NCBI RefSeq assembly: GCF_965137335.1 | Contig: NZ_CBCRZD010000001.1 | Origin: Empedobacter stercoris | Lineage (GTDB): Bacteria; Bacteroidota; Bacteroidia; Flavobacteriales; Weeksellaceae | Length of the DNA: 64,000 bases | Reading direction: 5' to 3' (one strand) | Shown: positions 1 through 7,836 of the stretch, piece after piece | Numbering within the stretch: position 1 is the stretch's first letter | Layout of the letters: each line of letters starts with the position of its first letter | The notes under the pieces: generated by a model | What the model was told of the DNA's origin: nothing | The model's input: only the letters and a program-made list of their open reading frames with translations | Database searches by the model: none | Made by a program: the position numbers and the translations under genes

Positions 1-214
1 TTCCTGCTGTTGCTAAGATTTTTTGTTTTTCGTTGATATCCAGAACTTGTCCCGAAACCACAATTTTTTCTCCATCAGCAGAAAATGTAACTCCTGATAA
101 ATCAAAACCTTGTTTTGCTACTTGTTCTTTTACTTTAGCTGCTTTTTCTTCTGGAGTTTCCGCTCCTCCGAAGACTTTTTCTCCGGCATTTTTAATAAAT
201 GAAAATAATCCCAT
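1..214 (-). CDS. BON/LysM domain protein, Kbp (YgaU)-like, 3' part cut by window edge
   Basis: The first 71 codons of a leftward gene are visible, starting at the ATG at 214-212. The protein opens with MGLFSFIKNAGEKVFGG, followed by a short charged helix (TPEEKAAKVKEQVAKQGFD) and a BON-like segment (VTFSADGEKIVVSGQV) running off the edge. This is the typical N-terminus of the small Kbp/YgaU family, whose members carry a BON domain and then a C-terminal LysM peptidoglycan-binding domain; E. coli Kbp binds potassium. The LysM half lies outside the window, so the name rests on the N-terminus only. No signal peptide is seen, consistent with a cytoplasmic Kbp-like protein. Confidence 0.72.
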   Translation of the reverse strand, partial: MGLFSFIKNAGEKVFGGAETPEEKAAKVKEQVAKQGFDLSGVTFSADGEKIVVSGQVLDINEKQKILATAG

Positions 215-277
215 AGTGAGTTGATTTTAATAATATTTATTTGTTGATTTTTAGTAAGTATACTATTTCTCTTACAA

Positions 278-1114
278 TTATCGTGCAATTGATGAATATT
301 TCTTTTTCAAATTTTCGCTCATCAATCGCTGTTGTTGAATTTGAGTTGTTAATTGATTAATCTTTGCATCAAGTCCTTTATCTTTATCCTCTTCTATTTG
401 TATTTTTCCGTTCAATGAAACAACTTGATCTTCAATTGTACGCAAAGCGTTTTCAGTTTTAATTTTTTTCTTCATCAATCCATCCATCATTTTATCATCA
501 GATTCTCGTTCTAATTGATTCACAACTAAATCCAATTTATCGCCTAAGGCTTGCTTTTTACTTTCTAATTTTAGAAGTGTATTACTATTTTTTAAATATG
601 ATTTGATCGAGCTTCCTTTCTTTATTTGCGCATCCGCATTCTCTTTTGTTAAACGAATCATATTTTCATTTGCTAATTTCAATTCAGTTCGTACACAACT
701 TTGTTTTGTTTTGATGGCTAAATCCTGTAATTGATTATAAATCAAATCAAATTCTGCAGAATTACTATTAAATGTCATTCCATTTTGATCTGTCAATGTA
801 TTAATCACAGTTGTTTTCCCATTTTCTTCCTCCACTAAGCTAATAACTGATTTATACACATCTTGCGAATTCTTGAACTTGATATTATTGGCTTCATGCT
901 TTTTAAGAAATCCTGAAGCTCCTTCTTTGTTTGTCACCCAATTTTCCCACGATTTTACAATCAAACTTTGAGCACAATTATCCGTCGAAAAAGCAAATGA
1001 TTTTAAATCTTGTCCATTCATTTCATATTCTACTTCAAATAATCCTTCATCAGATTGTGCAAAAACAGCGACAGAGGTAATCAAAGTTGTAATGGCTAAA
1101 AGTAATGTTTTCAT
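278..1114 (-). CDS. Secreted coiled-coil protein of unknown function
   Basis: A 278-residue protein that I do not recognise. It begins at the ATG at 1114; the preceding in-frame codon is TTG and looks less likely to be the start. Residues 1-20 (KTLLLAITTLITSVAVFAQ) are a clean Sec signal peptide with an AXA-like cleavage region. Residues 20-150 form a globular mixed segment. From about residue 155 to the end the protein is highly charged and rich in L/K/E/Q with heptad-like spacing, suggesting a long periplasmic coiled coil. It lies alone between the LysM protein and the divergent ansA. A structural role at the envelope is possible but is not shown by the sequence. Confidence 0.75.
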   Translation of the reverse strand: MKTLLLAITTLITSVAVFAQSDEGLFEVEYEMNGQDLKSFAFSTDNCAQSLIVKSWENWVTNKEGASGFLKKHEANNIKFKNSQDVYKSVISLVEEENGKTTVINTLTDQNGMTFNSNSAEFDLIYNQLQDLAIKTKQSCVRTELKLANENMIRLTKENADAQIKKGSSIKSYLKNSNTLLKLESKKQALGDKLDLVVNQLERESDDKMMDGLMKKKIKTENALRTIEDQVVSLNGKIQIEEDKDKGLDAKINQLTTQIQQQRLMSENLKKKYSSIAR

Positions 1115-1242
1115 CAAGTTTATATTTTAAAGTTCTATTTACAATTATTTTACCCAATTTAGCAAATTATGAGCGTTTTTGAAAAGGTATTGTACAGATT
1201 TTTTAGAATGGTTAATTTTATCCAGAAATTAATCAAAACCCC

Positions 1243-2283
1243 ATGCAGACAAAAATTTTATTGATTTATACAGGTGGTACAATTGGAATGGCCAAAGACT
1301 ATGGCGATCAATCTTTAAAACCTTTTAATTTTGATAATTTATTGAAGAGAATTCCAGAATTAAGCCTTTTGGACTGTTCTTTCGATTATCATAGTTTCGA
1401 AACGCCAATTGATTCTTCTGATATGAAACCGAAATATTGGATAGAAATTGCCGAAACAATTCAGCAAAATTACGAAAACTATGATGGTTTTGTTGTATTA
1501 CATGGTACAGATACGATGGCGTATACGGCATCTGCAATGAGTTTTATGATTGATAATCTTGAGAAACCAATCATTTTTACTGGTTCTCAATTACCAATTG
1601 GAGATTTGCGAACTGACGCCAAAGAAAATTTGATTACGTCTATTCAATTAGCATCGTTGAAAAAAGATAATCAACCAATCATCAAAGAAGTATGTGTGTA
1701 TTTTGAGTACAAATTATTCCGTGCAAATAGAACAACTAAGATTAATGCAGAAAACTTTGATGCTTTCGAATCACCTAATTATCCAGTTATAGGAGTTTCT
1801 GGTGTTCATTTAGAAGTTAAAGAAGATTTATTGTTTAAAAATACAGTTACAGATCAACTTAGTATCAATAAAAATCTTAATGCTGATGTTGGTGTATTAA
1901 AGATTTTTCCTGGTATGAATCGCTCTTTTATCGAAAGTGTTTTGAAAGCGCCAAATATGAAAGCGTTTATTATTGAAGCTTTTGGAACTGGAAATATTTT
2001 CACTGACGATTGGTTCATCGAATTATTAAAAGAACTTACCAATAATGAAATTCATCTCATCATCAATACGCAATGTGCAGGTGGAATGGTAGAACTTGGA
2101 CGTTACGCAACAAGTGATGCTTTATTGAATATGGGTGCAATTTCGAGTTTTGATTTAACTATGGAAGCTGCTATTACAAAAGCGATTTACTTATTAGGAC
2201 AAAACCTCTCGAAAGAAGAATTTAAAAAACAATACGAAACAAATCTGAAAGGAGAACTTCGTCATCATTTTTACAATGATTAA
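1243..2283 (+). CDS. ansA: Type I L-asparaginase
   Basis: This 346-residue cytoplasmic enzyme hydrolyses L-asparagine to aspartate and ammonia. The two asparaginase signatures are present: TGGTIG at residues 10-15 with the nucleophilic threonine, and HGTDTMAY starting at residue 87 with the second Thr-Asp pair. A lysine follows in the DAKEN stretch near residue 128. There is no signal peptide, which together with the length indicates the low-affinity cytoplasmic type I enzyme and not the periplasmic type II. The gene is single, starts at the ATG at 1243, and ends just before a strong hairpin shared with the convergent transporter. Confidence 0.93.
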   Translation: MQTKILLIYTGGTIGMAKDYGDQSLKPFNFDNLLKRIPELSLLDCSFDYHSFETPIDSSDMKPKYWIEIAETIQQNYENYDGFVVLHGTDTMAYTASAMSFMIDNLEKPIIFTGSQLPIGDLRTDAKENLITSIQLASLKKDNQPIIKEVCVYFEYKLFRANRTTKINAENFDAFESPNYPVIGVSGVHLEVKEDLLFKNTVTDQLSINKNLNADVGVLKIFPGMNRSFIESVLKAPNMKAFIIEAFGTGNIFTDDWFIELLKELTNNEIHLIINTQCAGGMVELGRYATSDALLNMGAISSFDLTMEAAITKAIYLLGQNLSKEEFKKQYETNLKGELRHHFYND

Positions 2284-2296
2284 TTTAAATGATATC

Positions 2297-2333
2297 AACA
2301 TAAAAATCTCTACAAAGTAGAGATTTTTATGTT
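2297..2333. terminator. Bidirectional terminator between ansA and the MFS gene
   Basis: A perfect inverted repeat with 13-bp core arms (TAAAAATCTCTAC / GTAGAGATTTTTA, 3-nt AAA loop) extends by several more pairs on each side. It is A-rich on the left and T-rich on the right, so it can act as an intrinsic terminator for both convergent genes. Confidence 0.8.
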
Positions 2334-2335
2334 CA

Positions 2336-3751
2336 TTATTTCTTCCCTGACATCGAAGCGCCATCAGATTCTTTTAACTTGAAAAAGATATAGGTTGATA
2401 GAATCGTCATTACACCCATTGCTAAAAATGAATAACGAAAGGCTTGTACTTCTACACCATTCGTTAACCCTTTCATATCTCTAAAAAAACCTAATATTAG
2501 AGCTGCGACAGAAATTCCAAAAGTCAACGATAATTGTTGTGTTACGGCTAACAAACTATTTCCTTCGCTTGAGGTTTTTTCATCCAAATCGGCTAAAGAA
2601 ATGGTATTCATAGCTGTAAACTGAATCGAACTGAAAAATCCGTTCAAAATCATCAATGGAATAATATAATAAATGGGCGATTGTGATTCTAAAAAGAAAA
2701 ACAGACAAATAATTAACCCTAAAATAATCGTATTTGCTATCAACGTATTTCTGTATCCAAATTTATTTACAATTGGTACTACAAAAGATTTTGCAATAAT
2801 ATTACTTGCTGCAGCTGGAATCATGATTAATCCTGCTACAGTAGCAGTATACCCATACCCTACTTGCAACAATAACGGAATAAGAAAAGGTATTCCTCCA
2901 ATTCCTAAACGTGTAATTAGATTACCGATTATTCCAATTTTTAGCGTTCTTATCTTAAACAAATTCAAATCTATTAAAGGATGTTGTTTATGTTTCGCAT
3001 GATAGATATATAATCCAATTAAAAAAATAGAAACAACAGTTAACGCTAACACTGTTTGTATTCCAATCACCCGAGTTGAAGTAAGTTCCATTATCAAAGT
3101 TAGAACCGTAACACCTCCACTGAAAAGTATTAAACCTTTGATATCAAATTTGAATACAGGATGTTTAAAATCAGGCAATGCAAAACTTGTCATCCAAAGA
3201 GCTAAAATTCCAAATGGAATATTCACGATAAAAATCCAATGCCAAGATAAGGTTTCAACTAAAACACCTCCGATAGTAGGACCTAAAAGAGGTCCAATTA
3301 AACCAGGAATAGTAATAAAATTGATTACTTTCAACAATTCACTTTTCGGATAAGCGTACAAAATCGCCAAGCGAACAACAGGCACCATCATTGCACCACC
3401 TATTGCTTGAATAATCCTCGAAATAACTAAAAAAGGTAAACTTGTTGCAAACGCACATAGAGCTGAACCAATGGTGAAAATAATAATCGCGGATTGAAAA
3501 ACTTTTTTTGTTCCATATTTATCCGAGAGCCATCCACTCAAAGGAATTAACAAGGCTACTGTTAACGTATATGCCACAATAATTGATTGAATTTCTAAAG
3601 GAGATTTATCTAATTCTTTGGCAATTGTAGGTAAAGAGGTATTTAAAATTGTACCATCCAAAGATTGCATAAAAATTGCCATCGCACCAAGCCATGGCAA
3701 ATATTTTAACATTTTTGGATTTAAAATATGATTAGAATTCATTGTGGTCAT
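2336..3751 (-). CDS. MFS multidrug transporter, DHA2 family (MdtD/EmrB-like)
   Basis: A 471-residue integral membrane protein of the DHA2 branch (14 transmembrane segments expected), predicted to export drugs or other small molecules by proton antiport. Motif D1 is visible at the start of TM1 (LDGTILNTSLP, residues 31-41). The MFS motif A is seen as SGWLSDKYGTKKVF in the TM2-TM3 loop near residues 77-90, and motif C-like PGLIGPLLGPTIGG lies in TM5. The N-terminus (LPWLGAMAIFMQSLDGTILN) resembles MdtD. The start could also be the ATG three codons in (3742). The gene stands alone with no adjacent membrane-fusion protein, so it probably works as a single-component inner membrane pump. The substrate is unknown. 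Confidence 0.85.
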   Translation of the reverse strand: MTTMNSNHILNPKMLKYLPWLGAMAIFMQSLDGTILNTSLPTIAKELDKSPLEIQSIIVAYTLTVALLIPLSGWLSDKYGTKKVFQSAIIIFTIGSALCAFATSLPFLVISRIIQAIGGAMMVPVVRLAILYAYPKSELLKVINFITIPGLIGPLLGPTIGGVLVETLSWHWIFIVNIPFGILALWMTSFALPDFKHPVFKFDIKGLILFSGGVTVLTLIMELTSTRVIGIQTVLALTVVSIFLIGLYIYHAKHKQHPLIDLNLFKIRTLKIGIIGNLITRLGIGGIPFLIPLLLQVGYGYTATVAGLIMIPAAASNIIAKSFVVPIVNKFGYRNTLIANTIILGLIICLFFFLESQSPIYYIIPLMILNGFFSSIQFTAMNTISLADLDEKTSSEGNSLLAVTQQLSLTFGISVAALILGFFRDMKGLTNGVEVQAFRYSFLAMGVMTILSTYIFFKLKESDGASMSGKK

Positions 3752-3803
3752 TGTAGCAAATTCTATTCCTTTTTAGCTACTATTTACTTCCTTGTTCGAT
3801 TTT

Positions 3804-3836
3804 AAAAAAGACCTAAAATATTTAGGCCTTTTTTTC
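3804..3836 (-). terminator. Terminator of the GLUG-repeat gene
   Basis: Inverted repeat around CCTAAA / TTTAGG with flanking A and T tracts (AAAAAAG ... CTTTTTTT) and one mismatch. It lies 7 bp past the stop of the leftward T9SS gene. Confidence 0.65.
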
Positions 3837-3842
3837 TATCAT

Positions 3843-5291
3843 TTATTTTTTAATAAACTTCAAATTTTTAGTTCCTTCGATTGTAGAAACAGAAATAATA
3901 TATACTCCTTTGGTAAAAGATGAAACATCTATTTCTTTCATTTTTTTATTATTAATTGGAATTATTCGTCCATTAATATCATAAATTTTATAATCTAACA
4001 CTTTCGCATTTGATTGTATATGTAGTAACTTCTCTGTTATTGTTGGATAAATTTTAAGATTAAGTTCTTTGGATGTATACTCCTGAATACCCAAATTTTG
4101 AAAATTCAGTACTGGATAATTATTATTTAATCCATTAACTATTCGCCAAGGTTTATCAGAATTTGAAGCATTTAATATCTCAGCGAAAGTTTCATTTTTC
4201 ATTACAGAAGTTATATTTCCAGTAATATCAACCAACATACCTTCCATCTCTAAAACTCCAACCGCATCAATAGTGGAAACTGTCTTGTCAAAATGTGCAT
4301 TTTTAAACTCTGCATTCCCTACCATTCCAGCAAAAGAACCTACAGCTATTGGTGAAGCAACATTACCTACAGCATAAGAATTTTCTACATTCAAAGCAAA
4401 TTGCGCATATCCTACAAAACCACCAGCTCTTTCAATATTTGCCTCAACATCTGTAATACAATATGAATCTTTAACTACGTTCGTTCTATTTGGACCAAAT
4501 GCCATTGTTGTAAAACCTACGAATCCTCCAATAATATATTCTCCTTTAACTGTTCCTTTGGCAAAAGATTTTGTAACAGTAGCTTTGTCCCATAAACTTC
4601 CTGTAAATCCACCTATTTGATTAATCCCTTCTACATAACCTTCAAAAGATGAATTAGTTGCAAAAGACTCTGTTAAAAGGCTTCCTGCAAATCCACCTAC
4701 ATTATAATCTGTACCTATAATTTCTCCATTAGTAACGTGACAATTCTCTGCCGAGCTATTCGTAGAAAGATTTCCTACAAAACAACCAGCTGTTCCTTTG
4801 GCTCTTATGATTACATTATCAAGTTTTAAATCTTTTAAAGAAGCTTTGAATGCTTGACCAAAGAAACCAACAAAATCTCCCGTTGGCCTATTAATAAAAA
4901 CATTCTTAATGGTGTGATTATTCCCCAAAAATATCCCTGAAAAAGGTTTTTGATATGAGTATCCAATCGAAGTCCATAAATGTTTTCCGACATCAATATC
5001 ATTCGAAAGTATTATTGTTTTTCCCGAAAAATCATTTCCATCATACACCAACTTAGCTAAACCAGCAAGCTGTTCCGCATTACTCAAAGTAAAAGATGTT
5101 GAAGTAGAATTGTACCAACTAACATCTGTAAAGTCTATCCATTCAGTAGTCGGAAAATTTTCAGTTCCTTTATTTATTAACTCTTTTTGAATTGATGATT
5201 CAAGTAAATTAGGTGCTTTTCCAGTTTGTCCAAATAAAGGTACACCAGTCATGAGTGCAGTTAAGAAAATTGTAAATAGTGTTTTTTTCAT
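3843..5291 (-). CDS. Secreted GLUG-repeat protein with type IX sorting domain
   Basis: An extracellular or surface protein of 482 residues from the ATG at 5291. An in-frame upstream extension exists to 5363, but the MKKTLFTIFLTALMTGVPLFG signal peptide fixes the start at 5291. After the signal there is a filamentous-haemagglutinin-like region with a LxNDIDVGKHLWTSIG segment. Then come about six GLUG-type repeats, recognisable by GGFAG, GGFTG, GGFVG and GSFAG at roughly 25-35 residue spacing. The last 75 residues form a Por-type C-terminal sorting domain (IYPTITEKLLHI ... YDINGRII ... GVYIISV ... KFIKK). Export through the type IX system to the cell surface follows from that domain. The GLUG repeats suggest a beta-solenoid adhesin, but the ligand is unknown. 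Confidence 0.85.
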   Translation of the reverse strand: MKKTLFTIFLTALMTGVPLFGQTGKAPNLLESSIQKELINKGTENFPTTEWIDFTDVSWYNSTSTSFTLSNAEQLAGLAKLVYDGNDFSGKTIILSNDIDVGKHLWTSIGYSYQKPFSGIFLGNNHTIKNVFINRPTGDFVGFFGQAFKASLKDLKLDNVIIRAKGTAGCFVGNLSTNSSAENCHVTNGEIIGTDYNVGGFAGSLLTESFATNSSFEGYVEGINQIGGFTGSLWDKATVTKSFAKGTVKGEYIIGGFVGFTTMAFGPNRTNVVKDSYCITDVEANIERAGGFVGYAQFALNVENSYAVGNVASPIAVGSFAGMVGNAEFKNAHFDKTVSTIDAVGVLEMEGMLVDITGNITSVMKNETFAEILNASNSDKPWRIVNGLNNNYPVLNFQNLGIQEYTSKELNLKIYPTITEKLLHIQSNAKVLDYKIYDINGRIIPINNKKMKEIDVSSFTKGVYIISVSTIEGTKNLKFIKK

Positions 5292-5464
5292 ATTTTGTGA
5301 TTTAAACACTAATATATTATTATTTAAAACTTTAACAACTATAAAACTAAATAATAACTCCATTTATTTTAAGTAATTACAATCACTTACTGAACTAATT
5401 ATAAACAAGATATAAAAACAAAATTTTATTTTAAAACAAAATTCCATAATCATACAGATATACT

Positions 5465-5472
5465 TAATTTTG
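5465..5472 (+). promoter_or_regulatory. Candidate -7 promoter element of the tatD-tcdA operon
   Basis: TAATTTTG matches the Bacteroidota -7 consensus TAnnTTTG, 20 bp before the ATG. No clear -33 TTTG was found at the expected distance, so support is partial. Confidence 0.4.
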
Positions 5473-5492
5473 TAATTATTATAGCAATAAAC

Positions 5493-6152
5493 ATGTTTCT
5501 CAATGCGCATACACATCATCTATCTAACGATTCAACGGTTTTAGAATTGTACAATCAATTTCCGAATAAGCTGAATAATGGCGTAAAGCTATTTTCTATT
5601 GGAATTCATCCAGCTTATATCAAAACCTCATCAATAGAAGAAGAAATAAGACTTATTAAACAAAATCTTTCAAATAAAAATTGTTTAGCAATCGGAGAAA
5701 TTGGCTTAGATAAATTGTGCGAAACAGATTTTAAGTTACAAATCGAGGTTTTTGAACAACAATTAAAGATTGCGGAAGAATTTAAAATTCCTGTGATTAT
5801 ACATTCGGTTCGTGCTTATCAAGAAATCTTACAGATTCGCAAAAAAATGAAATTAACGATTCCGTTTATGTTTCATGGTTTCAACAAGAACGAACAATTA
5901 CTCCATCAGATTTTGGTGCAAAATTGTTTTGTATCTTTTGGTAAAAATCTTCTTTCTAACAAAAACTTACAAATTATATTTGCAAAAATTTCTGCAAATC
6001 AATTCTTTTTAGAAAATGATGCAAGCGAAATTCCGATAAAAGAAATTTATGCATTTGCAGCAAATTTGAGAAAAATAACAATCGAAGAATTACAACTTCA
6101 ACAAGCAGAAAATTGGAAAACGATTTTCGGTTACGAAGTTCAATCAAAATAA
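5493..6152 (+). CDS. TatD family metal-dependent hydrolase
   Basis: A 219-residue TIM-barrel amidohydrolase of the TatD/YcfH family; members are metal-dependent nucleases or deoxyribonucleases. Metal-ligand motifs are visible in order: HTH at residues 6-8, GEIGLD with the bridging Glu69, IIHS with His104, FHGF near residue 128 and an Asp in the END segment near residue 176. The protein is about 40 residues shorter than E. coli TatD, with compact loops, as is common in Flavobacteriia. Its stop lies 11 bp before the tcdA start, so the two are probably cotranscribed. The true substrate cannot be told from sequence. Confidence 0.85.
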   Translation: MFLNAHTHHLSNDSTVLELYNQFPNKLNNGVKLFSIGIHPAYIKTSSIEEEIRLIKQNLSNKNCLAIGEIGLDKLCETDFKLQIEVFEQQLKIAEEFKIPVIIHSVRAYQEILQIRKKMKLTIPFMFHGFNKNEQLLHQILVQNCFVSFGKNLLSNKNLQIIFAKISANQFFLENDASEIPIKEIYAFAANLRKITIEELQLQQAENWKTIFGYEVQSK

Positions 6153-6163
6153 AATATATTTCA

Positions 6164-6886
6164 ATGGCAGTTTGGCAAGAAAGAGCTGAATTATTATTCA
6201 AAAAAGAAGGTTTAGAAAACCTTAAAAATTCTAACGTTTTAGTCGTAGGTTTAGGAGGTGTTGGCTCTTTTGCCGCAGAATTTATTGCACGTGCAGGCGT
6301 TGGTAAAATGACAATTGTGGATGGCGATACAATAGATATTACAAATATTAACCGTCAATTACCCGCTTTACATTCGACAATTGGACAACATAAAGTAGAT
6401 ATCGTTGGCGATCGTTTGATGGATATTAATCCTGAATTAGACTTAACACGTATCAACGAATTTTTGAGTCCAGAACGTACACACGAAATCGTTACACCCG
6501 ATTTTGATTATGTCTTAGACTGTATCGACTCTGTTACCCCAAAAATTAATTTAATCTTAGCTGCAAAACGCAAAAAAGTGAAAGTAATTAGTAATATGGG
6601 TGCAGGAGGAAAATATTTGGCAAGTAAAGTTCAGGTGCGTGATATTAGTAAAACTGATGTTTGTCCTTTGGCTAAAAATGTACGAAAACGATTAAAAAAA
6701 GAAGGCATTAATAAAGGTGTAAAAGCTGTTTTTTCAACAGAAGTTCCTGATGAATTATCGGTAAAATTAACGGATGGTAAAAACTATAAAAAATCTTTTT
6801 ATGGAACCAATTCGTGGATGCCAGGTTTATTCGGGTTGCATGCTGCTGAAACAGTGATTCGACATCTATTAAAAAATGATAAATAA
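6164..6886 (+). CDS. tcdA: tRNA threonylcarbamoyladenosine dehydratase
   Basis: TcdA uses ATP to cyclise t6A37 of ANN-decoding tRNAs to the hydantoin form (ct6A). The 240-residue protein starts at the ATG at 6164; an upstream in-frame start would overlap tatD and adds an uncharacteristic peptide. The E1-like (ThiF/MoeB) Rossmann motif GLGGVGS begins at residue 29, followed by the VDGDTID acidic end of beta-2 and NINRQL with the conserved arginine. The later KVSNMGAGGK-type loop and the C-terminal NSWMPGLFG segment are characteristic of TcdA and not of ThiF or MoeB. There is no CxxC zinc site of the MoeB type. Confidence 0.88.
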   Translation: MAVWQERAELLFKKEGLENLKNSNVLVVGLGGVGSFAAEFIARAGVGKMTIVDGDTIDITNINRQLPALHSTIGQHKVDIVGDRLMDINPELDLTRINEFLSPERTHEIVTPDFDYVLDCIDSVTPKINLILAAKRKKVKVISNMGAGGKYLASKVQVRDISKTDVCPLAKNVRKRLKKEGINKGVKAVFSTEVPDELSVKLTDGKNYKKSFYGTNSWMPGLFGLHAAETVIRHLLKNDK

Positions 6887-6946
6887 TTAACTACTTTCTT
6901 AAAGATTTAAGTAATTTAGTTGCAAATTAACAAAGAGACTAAAAAA

Positions 6947-7654
6947 ATGAAAATCAATTACGATTATATCACATACGAAGATGTTTTGAGAGCACGTCAA
7001 TTTATGTACGAGCAGGCGTTGGAGCAGAATGCGACTAATTCGTTGTTGAATACGGCGAGAGATTTATTTGGAAATAGTAATTTCGAGATGTGTATCAAAG
7101 TTTGTGAAGGTTTATTGGATGCAAAAGACCCAAAACAATTATATGACGCAAAAAAATTGATTGCTTTATCCTATTATAGCTTACAAGATTTTGAAAATGC
7201 TGACAATGCTTTCTTTGATTTAGCTCAGAATTCAGATAACTCAGACGATTGGTTTAATGTTGTCATTTCTGCAGCTTTAAATAAAAACATCGAACGTAGT
7301 CAAGAATGTTTCGGAATTGCATTAGAAAAATACACAAAATTTGGTCATCAACGCAATATGCCTTCTGTACAATTGATGTTGCATTACATGATTACATTAG
7401 AAACTGTAAAAGAATATGCATTGGCTTTAGAACAATGTAAAATGTTGGTGCAAGTGTATGCTAAATTGAAAAAAACAGACGAAAAATTCTTAAGCTCTCG
7501 CGGATTAGAACAAATCGAAAACTTTTTAGAAACGGCTAAACCAGTTCTGAAAAAAGCGAAAAAGAAAGAATTAACGGAAATCAAGAAAGAATTATTAGAA
7601 GCTCTTGATGCAAACGGCGTAGAAAAAGTAGAAGCTTTTTTTGCTGAGTTTTAA
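6947..7654 (+). CDS. TPR-like helical repeat protein of unknown function
   Basis: A 235-residue cytoplasmic protein read from the ATG at 6947; a longer in-frame start at 6920 is less likely. It is almost entirely alpha-helical with TPR-like pairs (for example AKKLIALSYYSLQDFENADNAF and the later YALALEQCKMLVQVYAKL). The C-terminal 50 residues are lysine- and glutamate-rich. It has no signal peptide or membrane segment. I do not recognise a named family, and TPR proteins are usually scaffolds. It sits 60 bp after tcdA and is followed by a good terminator. Confidence 0.75.
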   Translation: MKINYDYITYEDVLRARQFMYEQALEQNATNSLLNTARDLFGNSNFEMCIKVCEGLLDAKDPKQLYDAKKLIALSYYSLQDFENADNAFFDLAQNSDNSDDWFNVVISAALNKNIERSQECFGIALEKYTKFGHQRNMPSVQLMLHYMITLETVKEYALALEQCKMLVQVYAKLKKTDEKFLSSRGLEQIENFLETAKPVLKKAKKKELTEIKKELLEALDANGVEKVEAFFAEF

Positions 7655-7678
7655 GAAAATTTAATTTCTACATATTTT

Positions 7679-7708
7679 AAAATCCACTTTGAGAGAAGTG
7701 GATTTTTT
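7679..7708 (+). terminator. Terminator of the TPR-like gene
   Basis: Stem AATCCACTT / AAGTGGATT with a 6-nt loop followed by a T run, 25 bp after the stop codon. Confidence 0.8.
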
Positions 7709-7785
7709 GTATGGATAAATATTGTAAATTAGTCAAAAGAGTATTGAAGCGGAAAAACGAAAAAGTTCACACTAATAACAAATAA

Positions 7786-7809
7786 AAAGCCTCGCAATTG
7801 CGAGGCTTT
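7786..7809 (-). terminator. Terminator of the leftward arg-car operon
   Basis: Perfect GC-rich palindrome GCCTCGCAA / TTGCGAGGC flanked by A and T tracts. In the leftward direction a U run follows. It lies about 30 bp past the carB stop. Confidence 0.85.
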
Positions 7810-7810
7810 G

Positions 7811-7830
7811 AACTTATAACTTAATACTTA
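7811..7830. repeat. Repeat related to the four-helix-bundle element flank
   Basis: AACTTATAACTTAATACTTA here differs at only two of 20 positions from AACTTATAACTCAATACTCA at 13708-13727, which flanks the four-helix-bundle gene in the same operon. It lies between the terminator and the carB stop codon. Confidence 0.5.
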
Positions 7831-7836
7831 AACGTA

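Noticed and set aside
5292..5363. N-terminal extension of the GLUG protein
   Set aside because: It would bury the signal peptide that starts at 5291 and reads through a non-coding-like AT stretch.
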